64,000 nt of DNA from Mesorhizobium sp. LMG 17147 (GTDB taxonomy: Bacteria; Pseudomonadota; Alphaproteobacteria; Rhizobiales; Rhizobiaceae): assembly GCF_024297145.1 (NCBI RefSeq), contig NZ_JANCTC010000003.1, positions 186,001-250,000 on the forward strand. Direction: 5' to 3'. Shown piece after piece: positions 17,960 through 25,908 of the stretch. Every line of letters starts with the position of its first letter. Position 1 is the stretch's first letter. A program made the position numbers and the translations under genes. The notes under the pieces were generated by a model, which saw only the letters and a program-made list of their open reading frames with translations, made no database searches and was not told the origin of the DNA.

Positions 17960-18742
17960 ATGCGTATTGCACTGCGTATCGCGCTCGCCGCTTCGGCTGC
18001 GCTGCTGACGCTTGGCGTTGCCCAGGCCCAGGAAAAAACCTTGAGGATCGGCACCGAGGGAGCGTATCCGCCATTCAACAATCTCACCGCCGACGGCCAA
18101 CTCGTGGGCTTTGATATCGACATCGCCAAGGCGCTGTGCGACGAGATGAAGGTGAAGTGCACCTTCGTCGCGCAGGACTGGGACGGCATCATTCCAGCCC
18201 TTCAGGCAGGCAAGTTCGACGCCATCGTCGCGTCGATGTCGATCACGCCGGAACGCGCCGAGAAGGTCGACTTCACCCACAAATATTACAATACGCCGCC
18301 GGCGATCGCCGCGCCCAAGGACACCGACATCAAGGGTGTCACCAAGGAAGATTTGGCCGGCAAGACGATCGGCGTGCAGGCGTCCACCACGCATTTCAAC
18401 TATTCGACCAAGACTTATACCGAAAGCACCGTCAAGCCGTACCCGACCGCACAGGAATACCAGCTCGATCTGGCCAATGGTCGGCTCGATGCCGCCAATG
18501 ACGACGTCGTCGTGCTGCAGCAATGGCTGGATTCGCCGGACGGCGCCTGCTGCAAGCTGGTCGGCACAATCAAGCCGGTTATCGAAATCCACGGTCCGGG
18601 CGCCGGCATTGCCGTGCGCAAGGGCGAGACCGACCTCGTCAACAAGTTCAATGCGGCGATCGACGCCATCCGCGCAAACGGAAAGTACAAGGAAATCAAC
18701 GACAAATACTTCAAATATGATGTTTATGGCGGCGAGTCCTGA
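17960..18742 (+). CDS. Polar amino acid ABC transporter, periplasmic binding protein
   Basis: A 260-residue type-3 solute-binding protein. The signal peptide is MRIALRIALAASAALLTLGV (cleavage before QEKTLRIGTEG). The mature protein has the SBP_bac_3 layout: AYPPFNNLTADGQLVGFDID, then DGIIPALQAGKFDAIVASMS with TPERAEKVDFT, and AGKTIGVQASTTH. The closest relatives are lysine/arginine/ornithine/histidine or octopine/nopaline receptors. The CC pair in DGACCKLVG is characteristic of this branch. Specificity is inferred. It begins an importer operon with two permeases but no ATPase in view. Confidence 0.92.
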   Translation: MRIALRIALAASAALLTLGVAQAQEKTLRIGTEGAYPPFNNLTADGQLVGFDIDIAKALCDEMKVKCTFVAQDWDGIIPALQAGKFDAIVASMSITPERAEKVDFTHKYYNTPPAIAAPKDTDIKGVTKEDLAGKTIGVQASTTHFNYSTKTYTESTVKPYPTAQEYQLDLANGRLDAANDDVVVLQQWLDSPDGACCKLVGTIKPVIEIHGPGAGIAVRKGETDLVNKFNAAIDAIRANGKYKEINDKYFKYDVYGGES

Positions 18743-18763
18743 TCGACCGACATAGGAAGACGT

Positions 18764-18788
18764 GAACGGCGGGAGATTCCCGCCGTTC
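18764..18788 (+). terminator. Intercistronic hairpin between binding protein and permease genes
   Basis: A perfect 11-bp stem (GAACGGCGGGA with its complement) with a 3-base loop lies 22 bases after the binding-protein stop, followed by TTAT. In ABC import operons, such hairpins usually act as partial terminators or 3' stabilisers so that the binding protein is made in excess over the permeases. That role is inferred from position. Confidence 0.7.
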
Positions 18789-18858
18789 TTATAAGGTTGC
18801 CGCGCACCAGGGGTGATGCGGTACGGGTCTCACAGCCTAAAGGAGAACAGGCAGGCGG

Positions 18859-19572
18859 ATGCAGAGCGCACTGACGCTTCTCAGTTGGGGACCCGAAGGC
18901 TGGCTCGACGATATCGCTGCGGGTGTATTTGTTACGGTATGTCTTGCGCTGGCCACTCTGCCCTTCGGGCTGACGCTCGGCTTTTTCGTGGCGCTGGCCA
19001 AACAGTCGGAAGAGCCGTCGCTGAGACTGGCCGGGAACATCTACACCACGATTTTTCGCGGAATACCCGAGCTGCTCACGCTGTTTCTGATCTTCTTCGG
19101 CATCCCATTGATCCTGCAGTACTTTGTCCGGCTGGTGAGCCCCGGAACGTCCGCCGACGTCAACAGCTTCGTCGCCGGTATGATCGCGCTGTGCTTCATT
19201 TTTTCCTCTTATTCCAGCGAGGTGTTTTTATCCGCGTTCCGCGCCATTCCAAAAGGGCAATATGAGGGAGGCTATTCGGTTGGCCTGTCCAGCGGCCAGA
19301 CGATGCGGCTGATCGTGCTGCCGCAGTTGATCCGCATCGCGTTGCCCGGACTTGCCAATCTCTGGCTTATCCTGCTCAAGGACACCGCCCTCGTCTCGGC
19401 CGTCGGCCTCAACGAGATCCTCCGCCAGAGCGGGGTTGCCGCTCGCGTCACCAAGCACGCGTTCCTGTTTTACGGTTTTGCCGGCCTGATCTATCTCCTG
19501 CTGGCGATCGTCTCCTCCTTCGGCATCAACGCGATCGAACGAGCGGTCGGCGGCAGCGAGGTCAAGAGATGA
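18859..19572 (+). CDS. Polar amino acid ABC transporter, permease (HisQ/ArtQ type)
   Basis: A 237-residue inner-membrane subunit of the HEQRo family. Helices begin around WLDDIAAGVFVTVCLALATL. The EAA loop reads EGGYSVGLSSGQTMRLIVLPQ, the expected contact for the ATPase. The pattern FRGIPELLTLFLIFFG is the HisQ-type FRG(I/T)PxLxQ segment. It overlaps the next permease gene by four bases (ATGA). Together the two should form a heterodimeric pore. Confidence 0.92.
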   Translation: MQSALTLLSWGPEGWLDDIAAGVFVTVCLALATLPFGLTLGFFVALAKQSEEPSLRLAGNIYTTIFRGIPELLTLFLIFFGIPLILQYFVRLVSPGTSADVNSFVAGMIALCFIFSSYSSEVFLSAFRAIPKGQYEGGYSVGLSSGQTMRLIVLPQLIRIALPGLANLWLILLKDTALVSAVGLNEILRQSGVAARVTKHAFLFYGFAGLIYLLLAIVSSFGINAIERAVGGSEVKR

Positions 19573-20396
19573 GCCTTGCCACCGACGCGCTGAAGGTCGA
19601 CCGGCCGCCGCCGCCCGCACGCGGCTGGTCGCGCCAACGCATCCTCGGCCATGTCCTGGTCGGCCTGTGGATCGCTCTCGGCATTGGCATGGTCGTCTAC
19701 CTAGTCGCTGCGTGGAACCCGGAGTTCTTCCAGAAATATGCACCCGGTTACATATCCGGCCTCGGCATCACCCTGTTGCTGGTTGCCATCTCGATTGTGC
19801 TTGGCGCGATCCTGTCGGTACCGATCGCCTATGCACGCATGTCGAAGAACCCGATCCTTTCGGGGTTCGCCTATGCCTATGTCTATTTCTTTCGCGGCAC
19901 GCCGCTGTTGGCGCAGACCTTCCTGGTCTACTACGGGGTCGGCTCCTTCCGGCCGGAGCTCGAGATGGTCGGACTATGGGGCTTCTTCCGCGAAGCGTTC
20001 AACTGCGCGATCTTCGCCTTTTCGCTGAATACGGCCGCGTACCAGGCCGAGATCTTGCGTGGCGCGATTGAGAGCGTGCCGAGGGGCCAATGGGAAGGTG
20101 CCGCCTCGCTCGGCCTGCATAAACTACAGACGATGTGGAAAATCATCCTGCCACAGGCGCTGATTGTGGCGCTGCGCCCCTATGGCAACGAGATCATCCT
20201 GATGATCAAGGGCTCGGCAATCGTCGCCATCATCACGGTCTACGATTTGATGGGGATCACCCGGCTCACCTATGCGCGCACCTTCGACTTTCAGTCGTAT
20301 ATCTGGGCGGCGATCATCTATCTGGTCATCGTTGAAACACTGCGCCACGGTGTCGAGTGGATCGAACGGCGCATCACCATCCATCTGCACCGCTGA
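19569..20396 (+). CDS. Polar amino acid ABC transporter, permease (HisM/ArtM type)
   Basis: A 275-residue second permease subunit. An N-terminal cytoplasmic stretch of about 35 residues precedes the first helix (HVLVGLWIALGIGMVVYLVA). The FRGTPLLAQTFLVYYGVG segment and EAA loop (EGAASLGLHKLQTMWKIILP) are canonical. It starts in the stop of the previous gene. The next gene (20461) is an unrelated dehydrogenase, so no ATP-binding subunit is encoded here. The ATPase must be supplied from elsewhere or shared with another importer. Confidence 0.92.
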   Translation: MSLATDALKVDRPPPPARGWSRQRILGHVLVGLWIALGIGMVVYLVAAWNPEFFQKYAPGYISGLGITLLLVAISIVLGAILSVPIAYARMSKNPILSGFAYAYVYFFRGTPLLAQTFLVYYGVGSFRPELEMVGLWGFFREAFNCAIFAFSLNTAAYQAEILRGAIESVPRGQWEGAASLGLHKLQTMWKIILPQALIVALRPYGNEIILMIKGSAIVAIITVYDLMGITRLTYARTFDFQSYIWAAIIYLVIVETLRHGVEWIERRITIHLHR

Positions 20397-20460
20397 CTCC
20401 CATCGCCTTGCCTGATCCGGTAAGAAGACCGCAAAGCAGGCTTCTAAGGGATTCGAAAAC

Positions 20461-21330
20461 ATGGCTTCGGTGGCATTTCTCGGGCTTGGCGTCATGGGCT
20501 ATCCGATGGCCGGGCATCTCAAGAACAAGGGTGGTCACGACGTCACCGTCTACAACCGCACCAGGGCGAAGGCCGAGCAGTGGGTTGCCCAGTATGGCGG
20601 CAGCCTCGCCGCGACGCCAGCTGAGGCGGCCGAGGGCAAGGACTTCGTCTTTTCCTGCGTCGGCAATGACGACGACCTGCGCTCGGTGACGACCGGCGCC
20701 GGAGGCGCCTTCAATTCCATGATGAAAGGCGCCATCTTCATCGACAACACCACCGCATCGGCCGAGGTCGCGCGCGAACTGGCGCAGCAGGCGCAAGCGC
20801 TCGGCTGTTCGTTCCTCGACGCCCCGGTCTCCGGCGGTCAGGCAGGCGCCGAGAACGGCATGCTGACCGTGATGGTCGGCGGCGAGCCCGACGCCTTCGA
20901 CAGGGCGAAGCCTGTCATAGATGCTTATGCCCGCATGGTCGGATTGATGGGACCGGCCGGGGCTGGCCAGCTCACCAAGATGATCAACCAAATCTGCATC
21001 GCCGGCCTCGTTCAGGGCCTGGCCGAGGGCATTCATTTCGGCAAGAAGGCTGGGCTCGACATCGAAAAGGTCATAGAGGTGATTTCCAAGGGTGCGGCCG
21101 GTTCCTGGCAGATGGAGAACCGGCACAAGACGATGAATGCCGGCAAATATGATTTCGGCTTCGCCGTCGACTGGATGCGCAAGGATCTTGGCATCTGCCT
21201 CGCCGAGGCCGACCGCAACGGCGCCAAACTGCCGGTGACGGCACTCGTCGACCAGTTCTACAAGGACGTGCAGGCGATGGGCGGCAAGCGCTGGGACACG
21301 TCCTCGCTGCTGGCGCGGCTGGAGAAATAG
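20461..21330 (+). CDS. 3-hydroxyisobutyrate dehydrogenase-family NAD(P)-dependent oxidoreductase
   Basis: A 289-residue beta-hydroxyacid dehydrogenase. The N-terminal NAD(P) Rossmann motif is GLGVMGYPMAGHLKN. DAPVSGGQAGAENGMLTVMVGG is the substrate-binding signature, and the catalytic Lys lies in GAGQLTKMINQ. The C-terminal helical domain includes FAVDWMRKDLGICLAEADRNG. The family includes 3-hydroxyisobutyrate, tartronate semialdehyde (GlxR/GarR) and related dehydrogenases, which cannot be separated here. It follows the ABC permease gene by 64 bases on the same strand. Confidence 0.9.
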   Translation: MASVAFLGLGVMGYPMAGHLKNKGGHDVTVYNRTRAKAEQWVAQYGGSLAATPAEAAEGKDFVFSCVGNDDDLRSVTTGAGGAFNSMMKGAIFIDNTTASAEVARELAQQAQALGCSFLDAPVSGGQAGAENGMLTVMVGGEPDAFDRAKPVIDAYARMVGLMGPAGAGQLTKMINQICIAGLVQGLAEGIHFGKKAGLDIEKVIEVISKGAAGSWQMENRHKTMNAGKYDFGFAVDWMRKDLGICLAEADRNGAKLPVTALVDQFYKDVQAMGGKRWDTSSLLARLEK

Positions 21331-21339
21331 GATTTCGCC

Positions 21340-22044
21340 GTGGCCGAGCTTTCGCCTCAATCCAGCGCCGATGAAATTGTCGCTCATCTGCGCTCGATCG
21401 CCTCGGAGGAAAATCGACTTGGCATGCTGCGCTACGGCATCAAGATCGAACGTGCGCTCGGTATCTCGCATGGCGTGCAGCGGCAGATTGCCAAGAAAAT
21501 CAAGCGCAACCATGAGCGTGCCTTTGAGCTTTGGCAGACAGGCATCATGGAGGCGCAGTTCATCGCTTCCGTGACAGCCGATCCGGAGCGGTTCTCCGCC
21601 GCGGATGCAAGACGATGGGCGGCGACTTTCGATTCGTGGGATATCGTCGACGGGGTCTCCGATCTCTTTGTCGATACGGATTGCTGGAAGGAATTGATCG
21701 CCGAATTCGCGGTCGACGAACGGGAATTTGTTCGACGCACGGCTTTTGCGATGATGGCCTGGTCGGTGGTCCACCGGAAGAAGGAACCCGAGACGACCTT
21801 CCTCGAATTCCTGCCGATCATCGAAGCGCATGCGACCGACGGCCGCAATTTTGTGAAGAAGGCCGTGAACTGGGCGCTTCGTTCGATCGGCAAGCGATCG
21901 ATGAATTTGCACGGCCCTGCCCTTGCCGTGGCGCTAAAACTGGCGGCCTCGACAGACAGGACTGCTCGCTGGATCGGCAAGGATGCCGTGAAGGAACTTT
22001 CCGATGCCAAGACGCTCGAACGGCTCGCCGCCAGAAAAGCTTGA
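21340..22044 (+). CDS. AlkD-like DNA alkylation repair protein
   Basis: A 234-residue all-helical protein starting at GTG (21340), nine bases after the previous stop. It follows the HEAT-like repeat scheme of AlkD-type DNA glycosylases. The conserved middle segment FDSWDIVDGVSDLFVDTDCW and the later DGRNFVKKAVNWALRSIGKR are family hallmarks. AlkD proteins remove positively charged alkylated bases without flipping them. Others in the family lack activity, so function is inferred. It overlaps the following GNAT gene by 41 bases. Confidence 0.85.
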   Translation: MAELSPQSSADEIVAHLRSIASEENRLGMLRYGIKIERALGISHGVQRQIAKKIKRNHERAFELWQTGIMEAQFIASVTADPERFSAADARRWAATFDSWDIVDGVSDLFVDTDCWKELIAEFAVDEREFVRRTAFAMMAWSVVHRKKEPETTFLEFLPIIEAHATDGRNFVKKAVNWALRSIGKRSMNLHGPALAVALKLAASTDRTARWIGKDAVKELSDAKTLERLAARKA

Positions 22045-22585
22045 CCTGAGCGACGTGCGCTTCACGGAGGTGACGCAATCGACGCGCGCCGATTTCGAAA
22101 ACCTGTTCGAGCAACCCGGCGGGCCGAAATACTGCTGGTGTATGGCTTGGCGCAATCTCGACCACCGCGAGCATGTCGAGAACGACGAGAAGAAACGCGC
22201 GATGATGGCGCTGATCGACGCCGGCACGCCGGTCGGCATTGTCGCCCAGTTCGATGGCCGGACCGTCGGCTGGTGCTCGGTCGCGCCGCGCGAGACCTAC
22301 CGCAAGTTGTCACGGCAGCAGGACGACCGCGAGGCCGGGATCTGGTCGATCGTCTGCTTCTTTGTGCCGAGAGCGTTGCGCGGTGGCGGGCTGGCAAGCG
22401 CATTGCTTGATGCAGCCATCGATCACGCCTTTGCCAAAGGTGCCACGACGATCGAGGCTTATCCGGTCGACCAGGCATCGCCGAGCTACAGCTTCATGGG
22501 TTTTCGCGACATGTTCGTCGCCCGCGGCTTTCGCGAGATCGGCATGACCGGCTCGCGCCGGCATGTCATGCGGCTTGAACGTTGA
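22004..22585 (+). CDS. GNAT family N-acetyltransferase
   Basis: A 193-residue acetyltransferase. The N-terminal half includes CWCMAWRNLDHREHVENDEK and GIVAQFDGRTVGWCSVAPRE. The acetyl-CoA binding region is VCFFVPRALRGGGLASALLDAA, matching the GNAT R/Q-x-x-G-x-G/A loop in a degenerate form. YSFMGFRDMFVARGFREIGM lies at the end. The substrate is unknown. The ATG at 22004 overlaps the end of the AlkD gene by 41 bases in another frame, which suggests coupling. A later start is possible but would cost part of the N-terminal domain. Confidence 0.85.
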   Translation: MPRRSNGSPPEKLDLSDVRFTEVTQSTRADFENLFEQPGGPKYCWCMAWRNLDHREHVENDEKKRAMMALIDAGTPVGIVAQFDGRTVGWCSVAPRETYRKLSRQQDDREAGIWSIVCFFVPRALRGGGLASALLDAAIDHAFAKGATTIEAYPVDQASPSYSFMGFRDMFVARGFREIGMTGSRRHVMRLER

Positions 22586-22653
22586 CCTTGGCGACAGCGG
22601 CAGCTTTACTTGCTGGCATAGGCCGCAGATCAAGGCTCAGCAGTGGAGCAGGA

Positions 22654-23226
22654 ATGAAAAACCGTCTCAAGTCAGGCGCGACGCTTGCAGCCGCAGTGTT
22701 CGCCTCTGTTGTCGCAGGCCACGCTCGCGCCGGGACGATGCATATTTTCTGGAAGGATCTGCGCCCGGCAAGCCAGGCAGCCGCCGAAAGCGTCGGGCTG
22801 CCGATGATCGCGGCCAAAATGCCGGATCATGGCGAAACGCTGTCACTCAACTTGCAGGACAAGACCGTACAACTCGCGGGCTATGCACTGCCGGTCGATC
22901 GCGACGGTGATCTCGTCTACCAATTCCTGCTGGTGCCCTGGACGGGGGCCTGCAGCCATATGCCGACGCCGCCGCCCAACCAGATCGTCCTCGTTACGCC
23001 TGCCCAACCCTACCGGATGTCTGAGGCCTACCAGCCGGTTTCGGTGACCGGCGTCTTGCAGCCGGGCATGGAGAAGAGTCAGCTTTTTATCCTTGACGGT
23101 GTAAGTGTCATCCAGTCGGGCTACACTGTGCGCAAGGCCGAGGTGGTCGACGTCGGCACCGTGCCGGACACGATCACGCTGCCGGTCAACTCGCCCTGGA
23201 CTTTCCTCAACAAAAAGAAAAACTAA
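22654..23226 (+). CDS. Exported DUF3299 domain protein
   Basis: A 190-residue periplasmic protein. The signal peptide is MKNRLKSGATLAAAVFASVV (cleavage near HARA). The DUF3299 pattern is clear: VQLAGYALPVDRDGDLVYQF, then LLVPWTGACSHMPTPPPNQI and VTGVLQPGMEKSQLF. Proteins of this family are small periplasmic lipoprotein-like or secreted proteins of unknown function, sometimes next to macrolide-export type ABC transporters, which are absent here. It follows the GNAT gene by about 68 bases. Confidence 0.87.
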   Translation: MKNRLKSGATLAAAVFASVVAGHARAGTMHIFWKDLRPASQAAAESVGLPMIAAKMPDHGETLSLNLQDKTVQLAGYALPVDRDGDLVYQFLLVPWTGACSHMPTPPPNQIVLVTPAQPYRMSEAYQPVSVTGVLQPGMEKSQLFILDGVSVIQSGYTVRKAEVVDVGTVPDTITLPVNSPWTFLNKKKN

Positions 23227-23237
23227 GCAAAAGAATC

Positions 23238-23729
23238 TCAGGCGGCGTTGGCGCCGGACTCCTTGTCGAGCACCATGTAATCCAGCGGCATCTCGGTCGT
23301 GTATTTGATCTGCTCCATGGCGAAGGAAGACGACACGTCGCGGATCTCGATCTTGGCGATCAGCCGCTTGTAGAAGGCGTCGTAGGCGGCGATATCGGGC
23401 ACCACGACGCGCAAGAGATAGTCGACGTCGCCGCTCATGCGGTAGAATTCCACCACTTCCGGGAATTCCTGGATGACCTCCGAAAAGCGCCGCAGCCATT
23501 CATGGCTGTGCGAATTGGTGCGGATCGAGACGAACACCGTCACCCGCACATTGACCTTTTCATGATCGAGGATGGCAACGCGCCGCTTGATGACCCCCTC
23601 TTCTTCGAGCTTCTGGATGCGCCGCCAGCACGGCGTCGTCGATAGGCCGACCTTCTTGGCGACGTCGGCGACTGCAAGCGTCGCATCCTCCTGAAGGAGG
23701 CGGAGAATTTTTCTATCGAGGCGGTCCAT
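23238..23729 (-). CDS. Lrp/AsnC family transcriptional regulator
   Basis: A 163-residue regulator. The N-terminal winged helix reads LDRKILRLLQEDATLAVADV and then GLSTTPCWRRIQKLEEEGVI (recognition helix). The C-terminal RAM domain includes VVEFYRMSGDVDYLLRVVVP and IRDVSSSFAMEQIKYTTEMP. The CWRRIQKLEEEGVI sequence is typical of alphaproteobacterial Lrp-like regulators of amino acid metabolism. The effector is probably an amino acid. The gene has a 196-base AT-richer upstream region, where autoregulatory sites are expected, and no obvious partner gene. Confidence 0.93.
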   Translation of the reverse strand: MDRLDRKILRLLQEDATLAVADVAKKVGLSTTPCWRRIQKLEEEGVIKRRVAILDHEKVNVRVTVFVSIRTNSHSHEWLRRFSEVIQEFPEVVEFYRMSGDVDYLLRVVVPDIAAYDAFYKRLIAKIEIRDVSSSFAMEQIKYTTEMPLDYMVLDKESGANAA

Positions 23730-23925
23730 TGGGTGCTCCCCTGACGCAAATCGTCAAAATGCGCGGCTTTGGCACAACGAGATGCATGAAAACAAGAATT
23801 TAACGCGCGTCCCGTCATGCGACGCGCTTCGAGGAATAGATTACCATATTCCCTCTTGTTTAAGCCTATTACAAGAAAGAAATTCTGTTGAATAGCGCAA
23901 AAGCGAGTGATTTCTTGCTGAACGC

Positions 23926-24543
23926 TTAGCCGAGGCGATAGCGGATTTCCGATCTCAGAAAGGGCAGCAAATCCATTTCAAACCATGGATTGCGCTTCAG
24001 CCAGCCGGTGTTGCGCCAGGACGGGTGCGGCAGCGGCACGATCTTCGGGTCAGTCGACGCTGCCCAGATGGCGCGCCAGTCCATGACTGTTTCTGTCAGC
24101 GAGGGACGGCGCGCCGCGCCCATATGCCAGCTTTGCGCGTAGATGCCGATCGTCAGTACCAGATCGACCTGCGGCATCAGCGCCATCAGCAATGCGCGCC
24201 AGGCCGGCGCACATTCGCGGCGCGGCGGCAGGTCGGCGCCCCTGGCGTCCTGACCGGGAAAGCAAAAACCCATCGGCACGATGGCAAACTTGTCCGTGTC
24301 ATAGAATTCCTCGCCGCCGACGCCCAGCCAGCTTCGCAGCCGGTCGCCGGAGGCGTCGGTGAACGGCATCCCTGTGATATGGACCTTGGTACCCGGCGCC
24401 TGGCTGGCGATCAGGATGCGGGCGCTCGATGATGGCCGGAGCACCGGACGCGGCTGGTGCGGCAACGGCCTGCCGGCTGGCTTATCGACGCAGATGCGGC
24501 AGGCACGCACCCTCGCCGCCAGGGCTTCCAACTGTTCGCTCAT
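23926..24543 (-). CDS. Uracil-DNA glycosylase-family protein
   Basis: A 205-residue protein with the UDG fold. The N-terminal LEALAARVRACRIC precedes the motif RILIASQAPGTKVHITGMPF (a variant of GEAPG). The later PLPHPSWRNTGWLKRNPW carries the HPS motif, which is the leucine-loop region. Family 4 and 5 enzymes have four [4Fe-4S] cysteines. Here only Cys residues in RACRIC and GFCFPG are in suitable places, so a cluster is not evident. It is probably one of the uncharacterised COG1573 members. Start at 24543, 13 bases after the GST stop. Confidence 0.8.
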   Translation of the reverse strand: MSEQLEALAARVRACRICVDKPAGRPLPHQPRPVLRPSSSARILIASQAPGTKVHITGMPFTDASGDRLRSWLGVGGEEFYDTDKFAIVPMGFCFPGQDARGADLPPRRECAPAWRALLMALMPQVDLVLTIGIYAQSWHMGAARRPSLTETVMDWRAIWAASTDPKIVPLPHPSWRNTGWLKRNPWFEMDLLPFLRSEIRYRLG

Positions 24544-24556
24544 TTTGGACTCGTTA

Positions 24557-25168
24557 TCAGGCGGCGGCACTCGGCCGGCTGGAGATTTCCCGATGCCAGC
24601 GCAGCACGTTGCTACACTCTTCCGGTACCTTGATGCGAGCCGGCTTCATGAAGTCGATGGCGACCAGCCCGGTGATGTCAGCGATCGAATAGGCACCGCC
24701 GGCGACGAATTCTCTGCCGGTGAGCTCAGTGTCCAGAAATCTCAGGAATTCGATCGCCTTCGGCTTGTTGGCCTCGCCCCATTCGGGGATTTGCGGGATC
24801 TCCCATTCCCTCATCGCGGGGTGGATGTGCCGAAAGGCCGCGGCGACGCAGCCGAACAAATTGAACTCCAGACGTCTTTGCCACATCTCGACGATTGCCT
24901 TGCCGAGCGCCCCATGCCCGAACAAAGCCGGCTCGGGGTGCAGTTCCTCGAAGTACCGACAGATTGCGACGGATTCGGTGATGATGGTGCCGTCATCGAG
25001 CTCGAGCACCGGCAGACGCTTCAGCGGATTGCGTGAGCTAACTGGCTGCTCTTTGTGCTCCAGCGCGCCCATGTCGACGGGCATCAGCGGAACCTGAAGT
25101 CCCTTTTCGGCCAGAAAAATCCGAACCCGACGTGGATTGGGCGCGCGCCCGCCGTCGAACAGCTTCAT
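24557..25168 (-). CDS. Glutathione S-transferase family protein
   Basis: A 203-residue protein with an N-terminal thioredoxin-like domain (MKLFDGGRAPNPRRVRIFLA...LPVLELDDGTIITESVAICR) and an all-helical C-terminal domain. The Pro-Val and Glu-Ser (TESVAI) residues that bind glutathione are present. The ATG at 25168 is preceded by a strong SD (AGGAGG). The substrate is unknown. It sits between a nuclease-like and a UDG-like gene on the same strand, possibly one transcript. Confidence 0.9.
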   Translation of the reverse strand: MKLFDGGRAPNPRRVRIFLAEKGLQVPLMPVDMGALEHKEQPVSSRNPLKRLPVLELDDGTIITESVAICRYFEELHPEPALFGHGALGKAIVEMWQRRLEFNLFGCVAAAFRHIHPAMREWEIPQIPEWGEANKPKAIEFLRFLDTELTGREFVAGGAYSIADITGLVAIDFMKPARIKVPEECSNVLRWHREISSRPSAAA

Positions 25169-25209
25169 CTCTATCCTCCTCGTCCGTCCCGACGAACTAT
25201 AGGCACAAC

Positions 25210-25833
25210 TCACCAGAAGCGAAAAATTTCACGCAAGGCATCGCCGATCGACGCCAAGGTGCCGTGCTTTCTTTCGACCAGCTCATGGCCGTGGCTCTCG
25301 CGCCAGTTCTTCGGCTCGTCGAAAGTTCCGCCCCAGATGCCGGCTTTGTCCGCGCGCGCAGCAGCTTCCTCGGTCTCGAAATCGCCAAAGGCGACCGCCC
25401 AGCCGGCCTCGACCTGTGCGCGGTTGAGATCCTTGCCGCCGGCCTTGCAGTCGCCGAGCAGCCTGCCGTAGCGGTCGCGCTGCCAGCCGCTGCAGGAGAC
25501 CGCTTTGCCGGCTATCAACCGCACCAGGGACTGCCGCGCGAGCTTGCCGCAAGGATAGTCGGCACCGTCCTTGCGGCAGATTTGCGAATATTCCGGCGCA
25601 TCGATGCCACGCATGCGGATGCGCTCGCTGCCGAGCGTGATGCTATCGCCATCATTGACGGTGGCCGCGCCCTCCGTCTTGCGCGTCTCCACCCGGTCGA
25701 GGCGCGCCGCCAGGAGGATCAGCAGGCCGAGCACGATGAGTGTCAGCCCATAGTCCATCAGTCGGCGCCACAGGCTTCGCGGACGCGGCGCATAGTATCG
25801 CTGGCGCGGCCATCGCGACCACGAACGGCTCAT
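25210..25833 (-). CDS. Membrane-anchored thermonuclease-family protein
   Basis: A 207-residue protein with a basic N-terminus, one transmembrane helix (YGLTLIVLGLLILLAARL, about residues 28-45) and a staphylococcal-nuclease-like domain on the periplasmic side. The SNase motifs are visible: VNDGDSITLGSERIRMRGID, then APEYSQIC, GWQRDRYGRLLGDC (catalytic Arg region) and a C-terminal Ala/Gly-Trp stretch. Such anchored SNase-like proteins are common in Rhizobiales; activity has not been shown for most. Three cysteines may form disulfides. Confidence 0.85.
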   Translation of the reverse strand: MSRSWSRWPRQRYYAPRPRSLWRRLMDYGLTLIVLGLLILLAARLDRVETRKTEGAATVNDGDSITLGSERIRMRGIDAPEYSQICRKDGADYPCGKLARQSLVRLIAGKAVSCSGWQRDRYGRLLGDCKAGGKDLNRAQVEAGWAVAFGDFETEEAAARADKAGIWGGTFDEPKNWRESHGHELVERKHGTLASIGDALREIFRFW

Positions 25834-25908
25834 ATGGCAAACCGTTGGTTAATCATTCGAACGTAGCTTAACGATTTGAAATTGCTGCCCGCGTAAATTG
25901 AAGACTTC

